Source of the DNA: Parabacteroides goldsteinii DSM 19448 = WAL 12034
Lineage (GTDB): Bacteria; Bacteroidota; Bacteroidia; Bacteroidales; Tannerellaceae
Length of the DNA stretch: 64,000 nt
Assembly: GCF_000969835.1 (NCBI RefSeq)
Contig: NZ_KQ033914.1
Coordinates: 319,909 to 383,908 of the forward strand
Direction: 5' to 3'
The translations under genes and the position numbers were made by a program. Below the pieces are notes generated by a model. It was not told the origin of the DNA and did not search any database. It was given only the letters and a program-made list of their open reading frames with translations. Positions 19,372-29,055 of the stretch are shown piece after piece (position 1 is the stretch's first letter; each line of letters opens with the position of its first letter).

Positions 19372-22224
19372 TTAAATTTCACAAGCACAGAGTGTCGGGA
19401 TCAGATTGCGGTCGCCGTAAGCATTATCTACGCGGGCCACATTGATCCAGAATTTACTGTCATGCAACCATTCCAGTGGGAAGGCTGCTTTACTACGAGG
19501 ATATTCATGCTTCCATTCATCGGCGGTTACTTCATATTCCGGATGAGGAGCATTTTTGAGCACGTTATCTTCTTTAGAGGCTTTGCCTTCTTCCACTTCC
19601 TTGATTTCTTTCCAGATGCAGTCCATCACTTCGGCAAAACGGTCGAGTTCGGCTTTGCTTTCGCTTTCGGTCGGTTCAACCATTAAAGTTCCGTGTACCG
19701 GGAATGAAAGCGTAGGTGCATGATACCCGAAGTCCATCAGACGCTTAGCGATATCACCTTCGTCGATGCCTGAACGTTCTTTTACACCGCGGCATTCCAG
19801 AATCAATTCGTGGCCAACCCGTCCTGTGGCTCCGGTATAGACGATTCCGTAAGTGTCTTTAAATTTAGAAGCCAGATAGTTTGCATTCAGGATGGCAGTT
19901 TTAGTAACAGTTTCCAGTCCTTCCGTACCAAGCATGCGGATATAAGCATAAGTGATCGGAAGGATACCTGCACTACCATAGGGAGCAGCAGAAACCGTAT
20001 TCAAATCGCTTCCCCAGGCTACCGGATGAGAGGGTAGGAACGGTACCAGATGTTCGGCAACACAGATCGGACCAACGCCCGGACCACCACCACCGTGAGG
20101 TGAAGCAAATGTCTTGTGCAGGTTCAGGTGACAAACATCAGCTCCGATAGTTCCCGGATTGGTCAATCCTACCTGAGCGTTCATATTGGCACCGTCCATA
20201 TATAACTGTCCGCCACAAGCATGAACAATATCACACATTTCTTTGATGTCTACTTCAAAAATACCGTGGGTAGACGGATAAGTGATCATGCTGGCAGCCA
20301 GGTTGTCTTTGTTGGCTTCTGCCTTGGCGCGGAAGTCTTCCAGGTCGATATTACCGTTTTCGTCGCATTTAACAGTAACAGTCGTATAACCGCACTGGAT
20401 AGCACTGGCCGGATTAGTTCCGTGGGCCGATGCCGGAAGCAATACGATATTTCGATGTCCCTGTCCGATGCTTTCGAGATAAGCGCGGATGACACGAAGT
20501 CCGGTATATTCGCCGGCGGCACCTGAGTTCGGTTGTAATGTAACACCTTTGAATCCGGTGATCTCTGCCAGGTAGCAGCACAGGTTTTCAATCAACTCCG
20601 TATAGCCTTCTACCTGTTCTTCCGGTGCGTACGGGTGAATATTCATAAATTCAGCACGGCTGAGCGGAAGCATTTCAGATGCAGCGTTCAGTTTCATCGT
20701 ACATGAACCCAGGGAGATCATCGACTGTGCCAATGATACGTCTTTGCGTCCCAGACGGGTGATATAACGCATCAGCTCGGTTTCCGTATGATATTTTTTG
20801 AATACATCTTCCTGAAGGAAGTCAGAAGTACGGGCGAATTTCTGATCGAAATAAGTTTTTTCCGGGATGGCTTCTTCCAGCATATAGTCTTTTCCGGCAG
20901 CACCGGCGAAGATATACAACAATACGCCTATATCGGTAGGCTGTGTTGTTTCGTCAATACTGATGCCTACCTGGCCACCTTCGAAGTAGCGAAGGTTCAC
21001 TTTGCATTCCAAAGCGATTTCACGCAGTGCATTTACAGAAACATGAGCCGGCAATTCGATCTTCAACGTATCGAAGTAATCCTTGTTCAGTTGTCTGTAA
21101 CCTAATTTTTCAAGTTCGGCTGCCAGGAATCCGGCCGAAGCGTGGATGCGTCCGGCAATGTTGCGCAGACCTTCTGCTCCGTGATATACGGCATAGAAAC
21201 CGGCCATTGTTGCCAGTAAAGCCTGTGCGGTACAGATATTTGAAGTTGCTTTTTCACGTTTGATATGCTGTTCGCGTGTCTGCAAAGCCAAGCGGTAAGC
21301 CGGATGTCCATAAGCATCTTTCGAGATACCGATGATACGTCCCGGAATAGCACGTTTGTATTCGTCTTTTGTTGCAAAATAAGCAGCAGAAGGACCACCG
21401 TAGAACATCGGAATACCGAAGCGCTGGCTGCTGCCGAACACTACGTCGGCTCCCCATTCGCCCGGAGGTGTCAGTAATACCAAACTCATCAGGTCGGCTG
21501 CTACGGCTACACGGGTTTCGTTGGCGTTCGCTTTTGCAATGAATTCTTTATAATCTTCAATCGAACCATCCGCATTCGGGAATTGTACGATAGCTCCGAA
21601 TACATCCGGTGTAAAGGTGAATGTCTTATAATTTCCGATTACCACGTTGATACCTTGTGGAATCATGCGTGTTTTGATTACGGCCAAAGTTGATTCAAAT
21701 ACATTTTCATCAACAAATAGCGTATTGGCTCCGGCTTTTGCTTGTGCACGGCTCCGGCTTCCGTAGAACATGGTTGCAGCTTCGGCAGCAGCAGTCGCTT
21801 CATCCAACAAAGAACAGTTGGTTAGCGGTAGAGCAGTCAGCTCACTGATTACAGTCTGGAAGTTCAACAGTGCTTCCAGGCGTCCCTGCGATACCTCAGC
21901 CTGATACGGTGTGTATGAGGTGTACCAAACCGGATTTTCGAAGACATTACGCTGGATAGGAGCAGGACAGATAGTATCATACCATCCCATTCCAATGTAA
22001 GACGTAAAAACTTCGTTCTTGGATGCCAGTTCGGCGATATGTTCTGCAAACTCCCGCTCAGTCATTGGCTCTGGAAGATTCAGAGGTTCTTTCAGACGAA
22101 TATTGGCCGGGATTGTCTGGTCAATCAGTTCGTCAACCGATTTAACACCGATAGCTTCAAGCATAGCCGGGATATCTTCCTCTGCAATGCCGACGTGGCG
22201 GTTTACAAATTTATTTGTGTCCAT
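19372..22224 (-). CDS. gcvP: Glycine dehydrogenase (decarboxylating), P-protein
   Basis: A 950-residue single-chain P-protein of the glycine cleavage system. With PLP it decarboxylates glycine and loads the aminomethyl group on lipoyl H-protein. The N-terminal half (FVNRHVGIAEEDIPAML, YTPYQAEVSQGRLEALLNFQT) is the catalytically silent repeat; the C-terminal half holds the PLP lysine in LNLHKTFASPHGGGGPG near residue 695. The other gcv genes (T, H) are not in the window. It is downstream of the MBL hydrolase gene by 14 bp and upstream of the lipoprotein by 18 bp, so it probably lies in a long leftward transcript. Confidence 0.97.
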   Translation of the reverse strand: MDTNKFVNRHVGIAEEDIPAMLEAIGVKSVDELIDQTIPANIRLKEPLNLPEPMTEREFAEHIAELASKNEVFTSYIGMGWYDTICPAPIQRNVFENPVWYTSYTPYQAEVSQGRLEALLNFQTVISELTALPLTNCSLLDEATAAAEAATMFYGSRSRAQAKAGANTLFVDENVFESTLAVIKTRMIPQGINVVIGNYKTFTFTPDVFGAIVQFPNADGSIEDYKEFIAKANANETRVAVAADLMSLVLLTPPGEWGADVVFGSSQRFGIPMFYGGPSAAYFATKDEYKRAIPGRIIGISKDAYGHPAYRLALQTREQHIKREKATSNICTAQALLATMAGFYAVYHGAEGLRNIAGRIHASAGFLAAELEKLGYRQLNKDYFDTLKIELPAHVSVNALREIALECKVNLRYFEGGQVGISIDETTQPTDIGVLLYIFAGAAGKDYMLEEAIPEKTYFDQKFARTSDFLQEDVFKKYHTETELMRYITRLGRKDVSLAQSMISLGSCTMKLNAASEMLPLSRAEFMNIHPYAPEEQVEGYTELIENLCCYLAEITGFKGVTLQPNSGAAGEYTGLRVIRAYLESIGQGHRNIVLLPASAHGTNPASAIQCGYTTVTVKCDENGNIDLEDFRAKAEANKDNLAASMITYPSTHGIFEVDIKEMCDIVHACGGQLYMDGANMNAQVGLTNPGTIGADVCHLNLHKTFASPHGGGGPGVGPICVAEHLVPFLPSHPVAWGSDLNTVSAAPYGSAGILPITYAYIRMLGTEGLETVTKTAILNANYLASKFKDTYGIVYTGATGRVGHELILECRGVKERSGIDEGDIAKRLMDFGYHAPTLSFPVHGTLMVEPTESESKAELDRFAEVMDCIWKEIKEVEEGKASKEDNVLKNAPHPEYEVTADEWKHEYPRSKAAFPLEWLHDSKFWINVARVDNAYGDRNLIPTLCACEI

Positions 22225-22238
22225 AGTATTTAATGTGT

Positions 22239-22877
22239 TTATAAATAAGGATTGTTTAATTTTTCGTCGATAACTCTTGTTTCCGGTCCGTGTCCGGGAT
22301 AAATAACCGTTTCATCCGGCAATGACAGCAATTTGTCGTTGATGGCGGCGATCAGTACTTCCTGATTACCACCCCATAAATCCGTACGGCCGATGCTTCC
22401 TGCAAACAACGCGTCTCCAACAATGGCAAAACCGTTCTTTTTATTGTAGAAAGCCACACTGCCGGGAGAATGTCCGGGAACTGTCAGGACCAATAATTCC
22501 GAATGTCCGAATTTGACCACTTCATTGCCGACCAGCTGTTTCTGTACCGGGATTTCTTGGAAATGTCCCGGTAGTCCGAATGCCTGTGCCTGTTTGTCGG
22601 GTGCAGGGAGTTGTTCCACATCGAGCCGGTGTGCCTGCGGGGATAAACCATACGTTTTATATATAAACGGATTCCCGAAGATATGGTCCAGGTGTAAATG
22701 CGTACAAAGCAGATGTTTCACTGTCAGTTTATTCTCTGTAATGAAATCGCTCAGCTCTTTTTCTTCCGACGGGCGAAGACAACCGCAGTCGATGATGACA
22801 GCTTCTTTGGTGTCATCATACAACACGAATGTGTTTTCCTGGAAATAATTGAATTCAAAAGCCTTTATTGTAATCAT
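22239..22877 (-). CDS. MBL-fold metallo-hydrolase (glyoxalase II-like)
   Basis: A 212-residue metallo-beta-lactamase-fold hydrolase. The metal ligands are clear: THLHLDH (HxHxDH) near residue 60, a His in VPGHSPGS near 130, Asp in IVGDALF near 153, and YPGHGPET near 195. The short length and sequence match bacterial YcbL/glyoxalase-II-like enzymes, which hydrolyse thioesters of hydroxyacids; the true substrate is unproven. It overlaps the end of rsmG by 4 bp, so translation is probably coupled. Confidence 0.88.
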   Translation of the reverse strand: MITIKAFEFNYFQENTFVLYDDTKEAVIIDCGCLRPSEEKELSDFITENKLTVKHLLCTHLHLDHIFGNPFIYKTYGLSPQAHRLDVEQLPAPDKQAQAFGLPGHFQEIPVQKQLVGNEVVKFGHSELLVLTVPGHSPGSVAFYNKKNGFAIVGDALFAGSIGRTDLWGGNQEVLIAAINDKLLSLPDETVIYPGHGPETRVIDEKLNNPYL

Positions 22878-23494
22878 AACGGTACGTATACTACTTTTTT
22901 AGTTTGAAAAAATTCTTCTTTGAAGTGATCGCCCAGTTCAACAACGATTGCCTGTTTCTGAAAAGCTTGTATTTCGTGTTGCAACTCACCGCCTTTCAGA
23001 CATATCAATCCGTTGGGCAATGCGTTCTGCTGTTCTTTCTTTACATTTTTGCGGGATATTTTGACCAGGTCTCCCAATGGCATGACTGCCCGGCTGACAA
23101 CAAAATCGAAAAGCTGTTTTTCCTCTTCTGCCCGGCAGTGACGGAATGTTACGTTCTTCAAACCGATAGCTTCCGCCACGGCTTGTCCGACCTTGATCTT
23201 TTTTCCGATACTGTCAACCAGATGGAATTGTACTTCCGGAAAGAATATAGCCAACGGAATACCGGGAAATCCTCCGCCGGTACCGATATCCATAACAGAT
23301 GAACCATCCTTAAACTTCATCATTTTTGTTAACCCCAGCGAATGAAGGACATGATGAGGATAAAGATTCTCGATATCTTTGCGTGATATCACGTTGATCT
23401 TTGAATTCCAGTCAGTATATAAATCGTACAGAGCTTCGTATTGTGCAAGTTGCGTTTCGTTCAGCTCCGGAAAATAAGTTTTTATCAGTTCCAT
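22874..23494 (-). CDS. rsmG: 16S rRNA (guanine527-N7)-methyltransferase RsmG
   Basis: A 206-residue Rossmann methyltransferase. The SAM-binding motif is VMDIGTGGGFPGIPLAIFFP (about 68-87), and YTDWNSKINVISRKD near residue 30 plus FVVSRAVMPL are RsmG signatures. It adds the N7 methyl group to G527 of 16S rRNA using SAM; loss usually gives low-level streptomycin resistance. It shares a 4-bp overlap with the downstream MBL gene and follows the lipoprotein gene by 9 bp. Confidence 0.95.
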   Translation of the reverse strand: MELIKTYFPELNETQLAQYEALYDLYTDWNSKINVISRKDIENLYPHHVLHSLGLTKMMKFKDGSSVMDIGTGGGFPGIPLAIFFPEVQFHLVDSIGKKIKVGQAVAEAIGLKNVTFRHCRAEEEKQLFDFVVSRAVMPLGDLVKISRKNVKKEQQNALPNGLICLKGGELQHEIQAFQKQAIVVELGDHFKEEFFQTKKVVYVPL

Positions 23495-23503
23495 AGATTA
23501 TGT

Positions 23504-24352
23504 TTAAAATGCCAGATGTGCAATCGGACTTTCTTTTTTGAGCAGATATTGTATTTCTTCGTAAGGAAGATGTACATTCGTTGCACCGACTACATAGGCG
23601 GCTATCTCATATTCGTTAAATGTATAGGTAATGCCATTGTCGTCAATCAGGAAATTGCCGTTCGGGAAAATCTCGTCGATACTGAAGAACCCTATATTCT
23701 CCAGTTCTTTCGGATTTTCCACGGTATTTTGTTTGGCAATCCGGTCTATAAGGATTTGTGCCAGGTCTTCCTGAAAACCTTCGATAAAGATGTCGTCTTC
23801 CTTGATCAGGTTACCTGTTTTCATATCTATGACATGATTCGTAAAAGAATGGGCGCCATGAGCACCACCTGTGTAATTTTCAAAGTTGACAGTGTAACTT
23901 AGGATGTCATTTTTATTGTAGGCTATATCATCGGACGACATTTCAAAATAGGAGAACCATGCTCCGACCGGAGTTTCGTCGGCTTTTGCTACTTCTGCTT
24001 TATATTCGTCTTCCAAATCTTTGTAGTTGTTCAGGTAATCTTCGGTATATTTGGCAGTCGCTTCTTCGGGGGATAAGTTTTCGTAACCATCTCCGAAGTA
24101 AGAATACACAAATTGCTGTTGTATCTTTTTCAGGATATCTTTATTGTCGTATTTTGCCGGATAGGTGAAGTTTATCTGAAGATTACAATTCGGATTTTCC
24201 GGATTTTCCAGGAGGTGATATGTTTTGTCCACACTGATCGAATCGAATGTCACATCGTTATCCGTCGTCTTTTTTGTCCCGATGTTACAACCGCTGACAA
24301 ATACACTTATGAGAAAGAGAACTACAAGCTTTTGGCATAATTGCGTCTTCAT
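23504..24352 (-). CDS. RsiV-like lipoprotein (DUF4163/DUF3298)
   Basis: A 282-residue lipoprotein with lipobox FVSGC (Cys 22). It has the DUF4163 region (about 45-160) and the DUF3298 region (about 170-265; YTGGAHGAHSFTNHVIDMKTGNLIKEDDIF and YTFNEYEIAAYVVGAT). In Firmicutes the same domain pair forms the lysozyme-sensing part of the anti-sigma factor RsiV; here there is no anti-sigma domain or membrane helix, so it is probably a periplasmic or surface binding protein. It heads the leftward transcript that includes rsmG. Confidence 0.82.
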   Translation of the reverse strand: MKTQLCQKLVVLFLISVFVSGCNIGTKKTTDNDVTFDSISVDKTYHLLENPENPNCNLQINFTYPAKYDNKDILKKIQQQFVYSYFGDGYENLSPEEATAKYTEDYLNNYKDLEDEYKAEVAKADETPVGAWFSYFEMSSDDIAYNKNDILSYTVNFENYTGGAHGAHSFTNHVIDMKTGNLIKEDDIFIEGFQEDLAQILIDRIAKQNTVENPKELENIGFFSIDEIFPNGNFLIDDNGITYTFNEYEIAAYVVGATNVHLPYEEIQYLLKKESPIAHLAF

Positions 24353-24385
24353 TGTGATACAGATTTAATTTTATACTTTAAAATG

Positions 24386-24393
24386 CAAATGTA
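24386..24393 (-). promoter_or_regulatory. -7 box for RsiV-like gene
   Basis: TACATTTG on the minus strand matches TAnnTTTG and lies 34 bp upstream of the ATG. ACCGGT palindromes at 24425-24430 and 24456-24461, 31 bp apart, sit upstream and could be operator sites. Confidence 0.5.
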
Positions 24394-24584
24394 CATGTTT
24401 CTCTCCGAATTACCGAATTAGTTTACCGGTTGTTTTAGGTAATCCTATTCTTTTTACCGGTAGTAATCTGTTTTTGGCGTCCTCAAAAACATTTATGAGG
24501 CCCTCGAAAACAAAATACTTACTGATCAAATAACAATGGTTACATGTATTTCTATTGCATACATGTATATTTTTAGATGAAAAA

Positions 24585-24891
24585 TTGATTATTTAAATCT
24601 TCTGTGTATCTTTGTTCCGCACATGAAATGCAAGGTGTTGCTTCATGAGCATTTTATAAGTTAGACATAAGCGTTTTTTAATATTATTTGACATCGAAAT
24701 CTCGACAATTTCACCCAACAAGTAATAGTACTGTAAATGCAAATGTTCTTTTCTGTTTATACACAATGAGATAATTGTAAAGTTGTTCGTGTATATAGAT
24801 AAGAGCGTGGTACTGTTATACATATTGTTGGGGGGCCTGTCGAGAGCCTCAATGTCTATATATTGACAGTATCCACGCTTCTTTGATTTTT
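24585..24891 (+). ncRNA. Candidate small RNA with own promoter and hairpin end
   Basis: TTG (24585-24587), a 19-bp gap and TATCTTTG (24607-24614) make a consensus Bacteroidales promoter pointing right, yet no credible ORF follows for almost 700 bp. About 185 nt downstream a long rod-like stem forms: AGCGTGG-T-ACTGT (24804-24816) with ACAGT-AT-CCACGCT (24866-24879), an inner GGCCT-GTCG-AGAGCC hairpin, and a T-rich tail. The transcript would be about 270 nt. It may instead be a long leader or an isolated remnant. The rest of the gap to 25303 shows nothing I recognise. Confidence 0.4.
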
Positions 24892-25302
24892 CCAGGCTAC
24901 AGTTTATAAACTTTTTTTCTCCGGTATTCTGCGGAGCGGCATTTGACGGAAGTTTCTTCTTACAAAAATATATGATATTTTTCAGATGTAATTCATCTTA
25001 TTGATTTTCACTGAACTTTAGAAGTTTTTTAGAGAAATGGCGAAAGCCGTTTTATTGTCCGGTAATATTTGTCCGACACGAGATGTTTTTAGCCTTAAAT
25101 GAACTAAATCAAGGTTTACTTGTTATAATAATGTAACGGTACTGATTCCGTTTACCACCAGGGTGTAAAAATTAGCATATAAAGTTTATTGTCAAAAAGT
25201 TATTCCGGATTCATTATGTGCGTCCGGGTACCAGATTGTACTTGTCTGAAAAAGCAGATCCGGACTATAACCACCGGGCATGAAATCAAAATAATTAGAT
25301 AT

Positions 25303-26529
25303 ATGACGAAGATAGAAATAAAAAACTTATCTATCCTTTTCGGTTCTGAGAAGAACAGGGCGAAAAAGATGATACTGAAAGGTAAAAGTAAACAGGAGAT
25401 TTTGAAAGAAACCGGATGTACAGTCGCAGTCCGTAACGCAAACCTGGAAATTGAAGAAGGGGAGATGTTTGTTATCATGGGATTGTCCGGTAGTGGAAAG
25501 TCTACTTTGTTGCGTTGCATAAACCGGCTGAATGAACCGACAATGGGAGAGATCCGTGTGAACGGGATCGACATAACACGTTCGTCTGATAAGGAATTAT
25601 TACAGATACGCCGGAAAGAACTGGCAATGGTTTTTCAGCATTTCGGGTTATTACCTCACCGTACGGTATTAAGTAATGTTTCGTTCGGTCTGGAATTGCA
25701 AAGTGTTCCTAAAGAAGAGCGGGAGAAGAAAGCACAGGAGAGTATCGAACTGGTCGGTCTGAAAGGTTACGAAAATCAGCGGGTCGATGAACTGTCCGGT
25801 GGTATGCAGCAACGTGTCGGCCTGGCCCGTGCACTGGCTAATAATCCGGAAGTCCTTTTGATGGATGAGGCTTTTTCTGCATTGGATCCGTTGATCCGTG
25901 AACAGATGCAGGATGAATTACTTCTTTTGCAGGAGAAGATGAAGAGGACGATCGTTTTTATTACGCATGACCTGGACGAGGCGATTAAGCTGGGCGACCG
26001 TATTGCCATCATGAAAGATGGCGAAGTCGTGCAGGTCGGTACTCCGGAAGAGATACTGACTGATCCGGCGAATGCTTACGTAACACGTTTTACAGAAAGT
26101 GTGGATCGGGGACGCATCGTAACAGCTTCATCGATAATGCTTAAACAACCGATCGTTGTAAGGATTAAAAGAGACGGTCCGGAAGCGATCTTTCGTAAAA
26201 TGCGTGAAAGACGATTGTATGCACTGCCTGTTATCGGGAATGACGATCAGTTTATCGGTGAGATACAATATAAAGATGTATTGAAATTGCGGAAAGAGGG
26301 AAGCAAGGATGTCAGTTCTATCGTACAGACAGAAGTACCTTCTGTCCTTGAAAATACTACGGTGGAAGATATGCTTCCTTTACTTCCGAAAGTGCGGCAG
26401 GCTTTACCTGTTGTCAATGAGGAAAATCGGTTGGTGGGTGTTGTCTCTCCTTCCGCTATCATCATTGAGATGACCGGGAAAGATCAGAAAGAAATAGAAG
26501 AAATAATTCAAAACGCAATAGATTTATGA
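25303..26529 (+). CDS. proV: Glycine betaine/proline-type ABC transporter ATP-binding protein
   Basis: The frame opens at a TTG (25189), but homology starts at ATG 25303 (MTKIEIKNLSILFG), giving 408 residues. Walker A is GLSGSGKST, the Q-loop is VFQHFGLLPHRTV, the signature LSGGMQQRVGLARAL and Walker B VLLMDEAFSALD. The C-terminal 120 residues hold two CBS domains, the part that senses ionic strength in the ProV/OpuA group. It energises uptake of glycine betaine or a related osmolyte and overlaps the permease gene by 4 bp. Confidence 0.92.
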   Translation: MTKIEIKNLSILFGSEKNRAKKMILKGKSKQEILKETGCTVAVRNANLEIEEGEMFVIMGLSGSGKSTLLRCINRLNEPTMGEIRVNGIDITRSSDKELLQIRRKELAMVFQHFGLLPHRTVLSNVSFGLELQSVPKEEREKKAQESIELVGLKGYENQRVDELSGGMQQRVGLARALANNPEVLLMDEAFSALDPLIREQMQDELLLLQEKMKRTIVFITHDLDEAIKLGDRIAIMKDGEVVQVGTPEEILTDPANAYVTRFTESVDRGRIVTASSIMLKQPIVVRIKRDGPEAIFRKMRERRLYALPVIGNDDQFIGEIQYKDVLKLRKEGSKDVSSIVQTEVPSVLENTTVEDMLPLLPKVRQALPVVNEENRLVGVVSPSAIIIEMTGKDQKEIEEIIQNAIDL

Positions 26530-27341
26530 TTAATATCGGGAAATATATAGAAATCGTCATCAACTGGATGACGGAACACTGGGCACATTTTTTTGATGTC
26601 ATCAATAATATTATCGGTGGTTTCATCGAGACCTTTCAGCATGGATTGTTATGGATACCTTTTTACATTATGATTCCGGCTTTAGCGGTACTGGCCTGGT
26701 ATAAAGCCGGTAAAGGGACAGCTGTGCTTACGTTGCTGGGACTTTTCCTGATCTACGGGATGGGATTCTGGGAACAAACGATGCAGACCGTAGCATTGGT
26801 TTTATCGTCTACCGTAATTGCCCTCATCCTGGGTGTCCCGCTTGGGATATGGACGGCTCAAAACCGCATTGCCGCCAAAATAATTCGTCCGGTTATGGAC
26901 CTGATGCAGACAATGCCGGCTTTTGTTTACCTGATCCCGGCTGTCTTGTTCTTCGGGCTGGGACCTGTGCCGGGTGCTTTTGCCACGGTGATATTTGCCA
27001 TGCCGCCGGTTGTCCGTTTGACGGATTTAGGAATACGGCAGGTTCCGGAGGATATCGTTGAGGCGACACGCTCATTCGGAGCGACTTCCCGCCAGCTACT
27101 TTTCAAAGTACAGCTGCCGTTGGCGTTGCCGACGATTATGACGGGAGTGAATCAAACGATTATGATGGCATTGTCTATGGTGGTGATTGCCGCAATGATC
27201 TCTGCCGGAGGTTTGGGGGAGATCGTATTGAAAGGTATTACCCAGATGAAGATCGGTCTCGGATTTGAAGGCGGTATTGCCGTTGTGATTCTGGCCATTG
27301 TACTGGATCGTATAACTCAGGGGTTTGTTCGTAAGAAATAA
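26526..27341 (+). CDS. proW: Glycine betaine/proline-type ABC transporter permease
   Basis: A 271-residue inner-membrane permease with about six helices. The EAA loop typical of ProW/OpuAB is seen as RLTDLGIRQVPEDIVEATRSFGATSRQLLFKVQLPLALPTIMTG (about 160-200), where it contacts the ATPase. The PLGIWTAQN and QTMPAFVYLIPAVLFFGLGPVPG segments are also characteristic. Overlaps the upstream gene by 4 bp and precedes the binding-protein gene. Confidence 0.92.
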   Translation: MINIGKYIEIVINWMTEHWAHFFDVINNIIGGFIETFQHGLLWIPFYIMIPALAVLAWYKAGKGTAVLTLLGLFLIYGMGFWEQTMQTVALVLSSTVIALILGVPLGIWTAQNRIAAKIIRPVMDLMQTMPAFVYLIPAVLFFGLGPVPGAFATVIFAMPPVVRLTDLGIRQVPEDIVEATRSFGATSRQLLFKVQLPLALPTIMTGVNQTIMMALSMVVIAAMISAGGLGEIVLKGITQMKIGLGFEGGIAVVILAIVLDRITQGFVRKK

Positions 27342-27374
27342 ACCTGCGTGATTAACTGTAAAAAGAAAAATTGT

Positions 27375-28337
27375 ATGAGAAGATTATTTATACTTATCAA
27401 CCTGATCCTGCTCCTGGCTGTGCTCATGTTCCTTGCCGGTTGCAGTCGTGCCAAAGACCCGAAGGAGATTTCGATCGGCTATGTGAACTGGTCGGAAGGC
27501 ATCGCCATGAGTTACCTGGCAAAGGCAATGCTGGAGGAACAGGGATATAGAGTGACTTTGAAGAATGCCGATATCGCTCCGATCTTTACCTCCGTCGCTG
27601 CCGGTAAAGTCGATCTGTTTCTGGATGCGTGGCTTCCGGATACGCATGTCGACTATATGAAAAAATATGGCGACCGTCTGGAAACGATTGGTGTTCCGTT
27701 TGAAAATGCCCGTTTAGGACTGGCTGTTCCGTCTTATGTAACGATCAATACGATAGAAGAACTGAATGCGCACAAAGAACGTTTTAAAAATGAAATTATC
27801 GGAATCGATATCGGTGCCAGTCTGATGAACCTGACGGAAAAGGCTGTTGATGAATACGGATTACAACTGGCTTTGATGCCTTCCAGCGGGCCTACCATGA
27901 CGGCGTTCCTGCAAAAATCGGTTGAACATAATGACTGGATTGTCGTGACAGGCTGGACGCCTCACTGGATGTTTTCCCGTTATGACCTGAAATTTCTGGA
28001 AGACAGTAAAGGTGTGTTCGGTAATGCAGAACATATCGAAGCCGTTGCTACTAAAGGCTTTTCCGAAACTCACCCTTACGTTGCGGCTTTCTTTAAAAAC
28101 TTCAGGTTTACCAATGAGCAGCTGAGCGAACTGATGGATATAATGGAAGAGTATCCTTTACGTGAATCGGAGGGAGCAAAAGTTTGGCTGCAAAAACATC
28201 CCGAAATAGTTGATTTATTTTTACCTTCGCAAACGAATAAATTAACTCAGCTAAACGAATATGAAACAGATCGCGAAAATAGCCTGCCTGTTGTTGGGAC
28301 TGGTGATGAGCAGTCCTTTTTTGAAGGCGGAAAGTAA
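27375..28337 (+). CDS. proX: Glycine betaine-type ABC transporter substrate-binding lipoprotein
   Basis: A GTG at 27348 is in frame, but ATG 27375 starts the signal peptide (RRLFILINLILLLAVLMFLAGC), giving a 320-residue lipoprotein with lipobox LAGC. The ligand-binding fold of the OpuAC family is evident: ISIGYVNWSEGIAMSYLAKAMLEEQGY, DLFLDAWLPDTH and VTGWTPHWMFSRYDLKFLEDSKG, where the Trp residues would cage a quaternary amine. The last 26 residues are translated from DNA that also encodes the start of the SGNH hydrolase (77-bp overlap), so the natural C-terminus may have been extended by loss of a stop. Confidence 0.9.
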   Translation: MRRLFILINLILLLAVLMFLAGCSRAKDPKEISIGYVNWSEGIAMSYLAKAMLEEQGYRVTLKNADIAPIFTSVAAGKVDLFLDAWLPDTHVDYMKKYGDRLETIGVPFENARLGLAVPSYVTINTIEELNAHKERFKNEIIGIDIGASLMNLTEKAVDEYGLQLALMPSSGPTMTAFLQKSVEHNDWIVVTGWTPHWMFSRYDLKFLEDSKGVFGNAEHIEAVATKGFSETHPYVAAFFKNFRFTNEQLSELMDIMEEYPLRESEGAKVWLQKHPEIVDLFLPSQTNKLTQLNEYETDRENSLPVVGTGDEQSFFEGGK

Positions 28338-29037
28338 AAAGAATATGAACATCGTATTTATAGGAAACAGTATTACCCAGGGAGCGTTAATCGCTACTCC
28401 GTCGCATGACGCTCCTCCTGTAAAAGCCGCTTTATACCTGACAAAGCAACCGTCGGTCACTTCTGTCAAATACTCCAATCAGGGAGTAAGCGGCTGTACG
28501 ACTACCGATTATCTGCCGACAACGGAAACACTTTTCCCGAAGGCAAAGGAGGCTGCCGATAAGTTTGCGGACGAGACTTGGGCGACCCTTGTCTTTTCCA
28601 TTATGTTGGGGACGAACGATAGCGCGATTACAGGTCCGAACGGTGCACCGGCCTCTCCTGAAAAATATGAAGAAAACATGAAAGCTATTATCAACCAGTT
28701 ACTAGCGTTGTATCCCAGTTGTAAAATCGTTTTACATCGTCCGGTATGGTACAGTCCGAATACATATAACGGCGCCATGTATCTGAAAGAAGGTTTAAAC
28801 CGTCTACAAAGTTATTATCCGGTATTGCAATCGTTGGTCGAAGAGTATGCCAAACGTTTTCCCGGCCAGGTGTTTATGGGAGATACGGAGGCATTCGACT
28901 ATTTCAAGGCCAATTATCTCACGGATTTAATACCGGAAGAAGGTAATGCCGGTACGTTCTATCTCCATCCGAACGAAAAAGGGGCAGCCGTATTGGGGGA
29001 ATATTGGGGAAAGGCGATAATGAAGGTAGTAGAGTAA
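28261..29037 (+). CDS. SGNH/GDSL-family hydrolase, exported
   Basis: A 258-residue protein with a signal peptide (cleavage near residue 24, FLKAES). SGNH blocks are clear: block I FIGNSITQG (nucleophile Ser near 38), block II Gly in NQGVSG, block III GTND near residue 120, and block V DTEAFDYF... with HPNEKGAAV giving the catalytic His. Members deacetylate carbohydrates or hydrolyse esters. Its first 77 bp overlap the previous gene in another frame. Sharing a transcript with a betaine importer does not suggest an obvious role. Confidence 0.87.
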   Translation: MKQIAKIACLLLGLVMSSPFLKAESKKNMNIVFIGNSITQGALIATPSHDAPPVKAALYLTKQPSVTSVKYSNQGVSGCTTTDYLPTTETLFPKAKEAADKFADETWATLVFSIMLGTNDSAITGPNGAPASPEKYEENMKAIINQLLALYPSCKIVLHRPVWYSPNTYNGAMYLKEGLNRLQSYYPVLQSLVEEYAKRFPGQVFMGDTEAFDYFKANYLTDLIPEEGNAGTFYLHPNEKGAAVLGEYWGKAIMKVVE

Positions 29038-29055
29038 ATATAGAAATAATTGAAC

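Noticed and set aside
24593..24823. 76-residue minus-strand frame upstream of the RsiV-like gene
   Set aside because: AT-rich, no recognisable features, and it opposes a strong plus-strand promoter.
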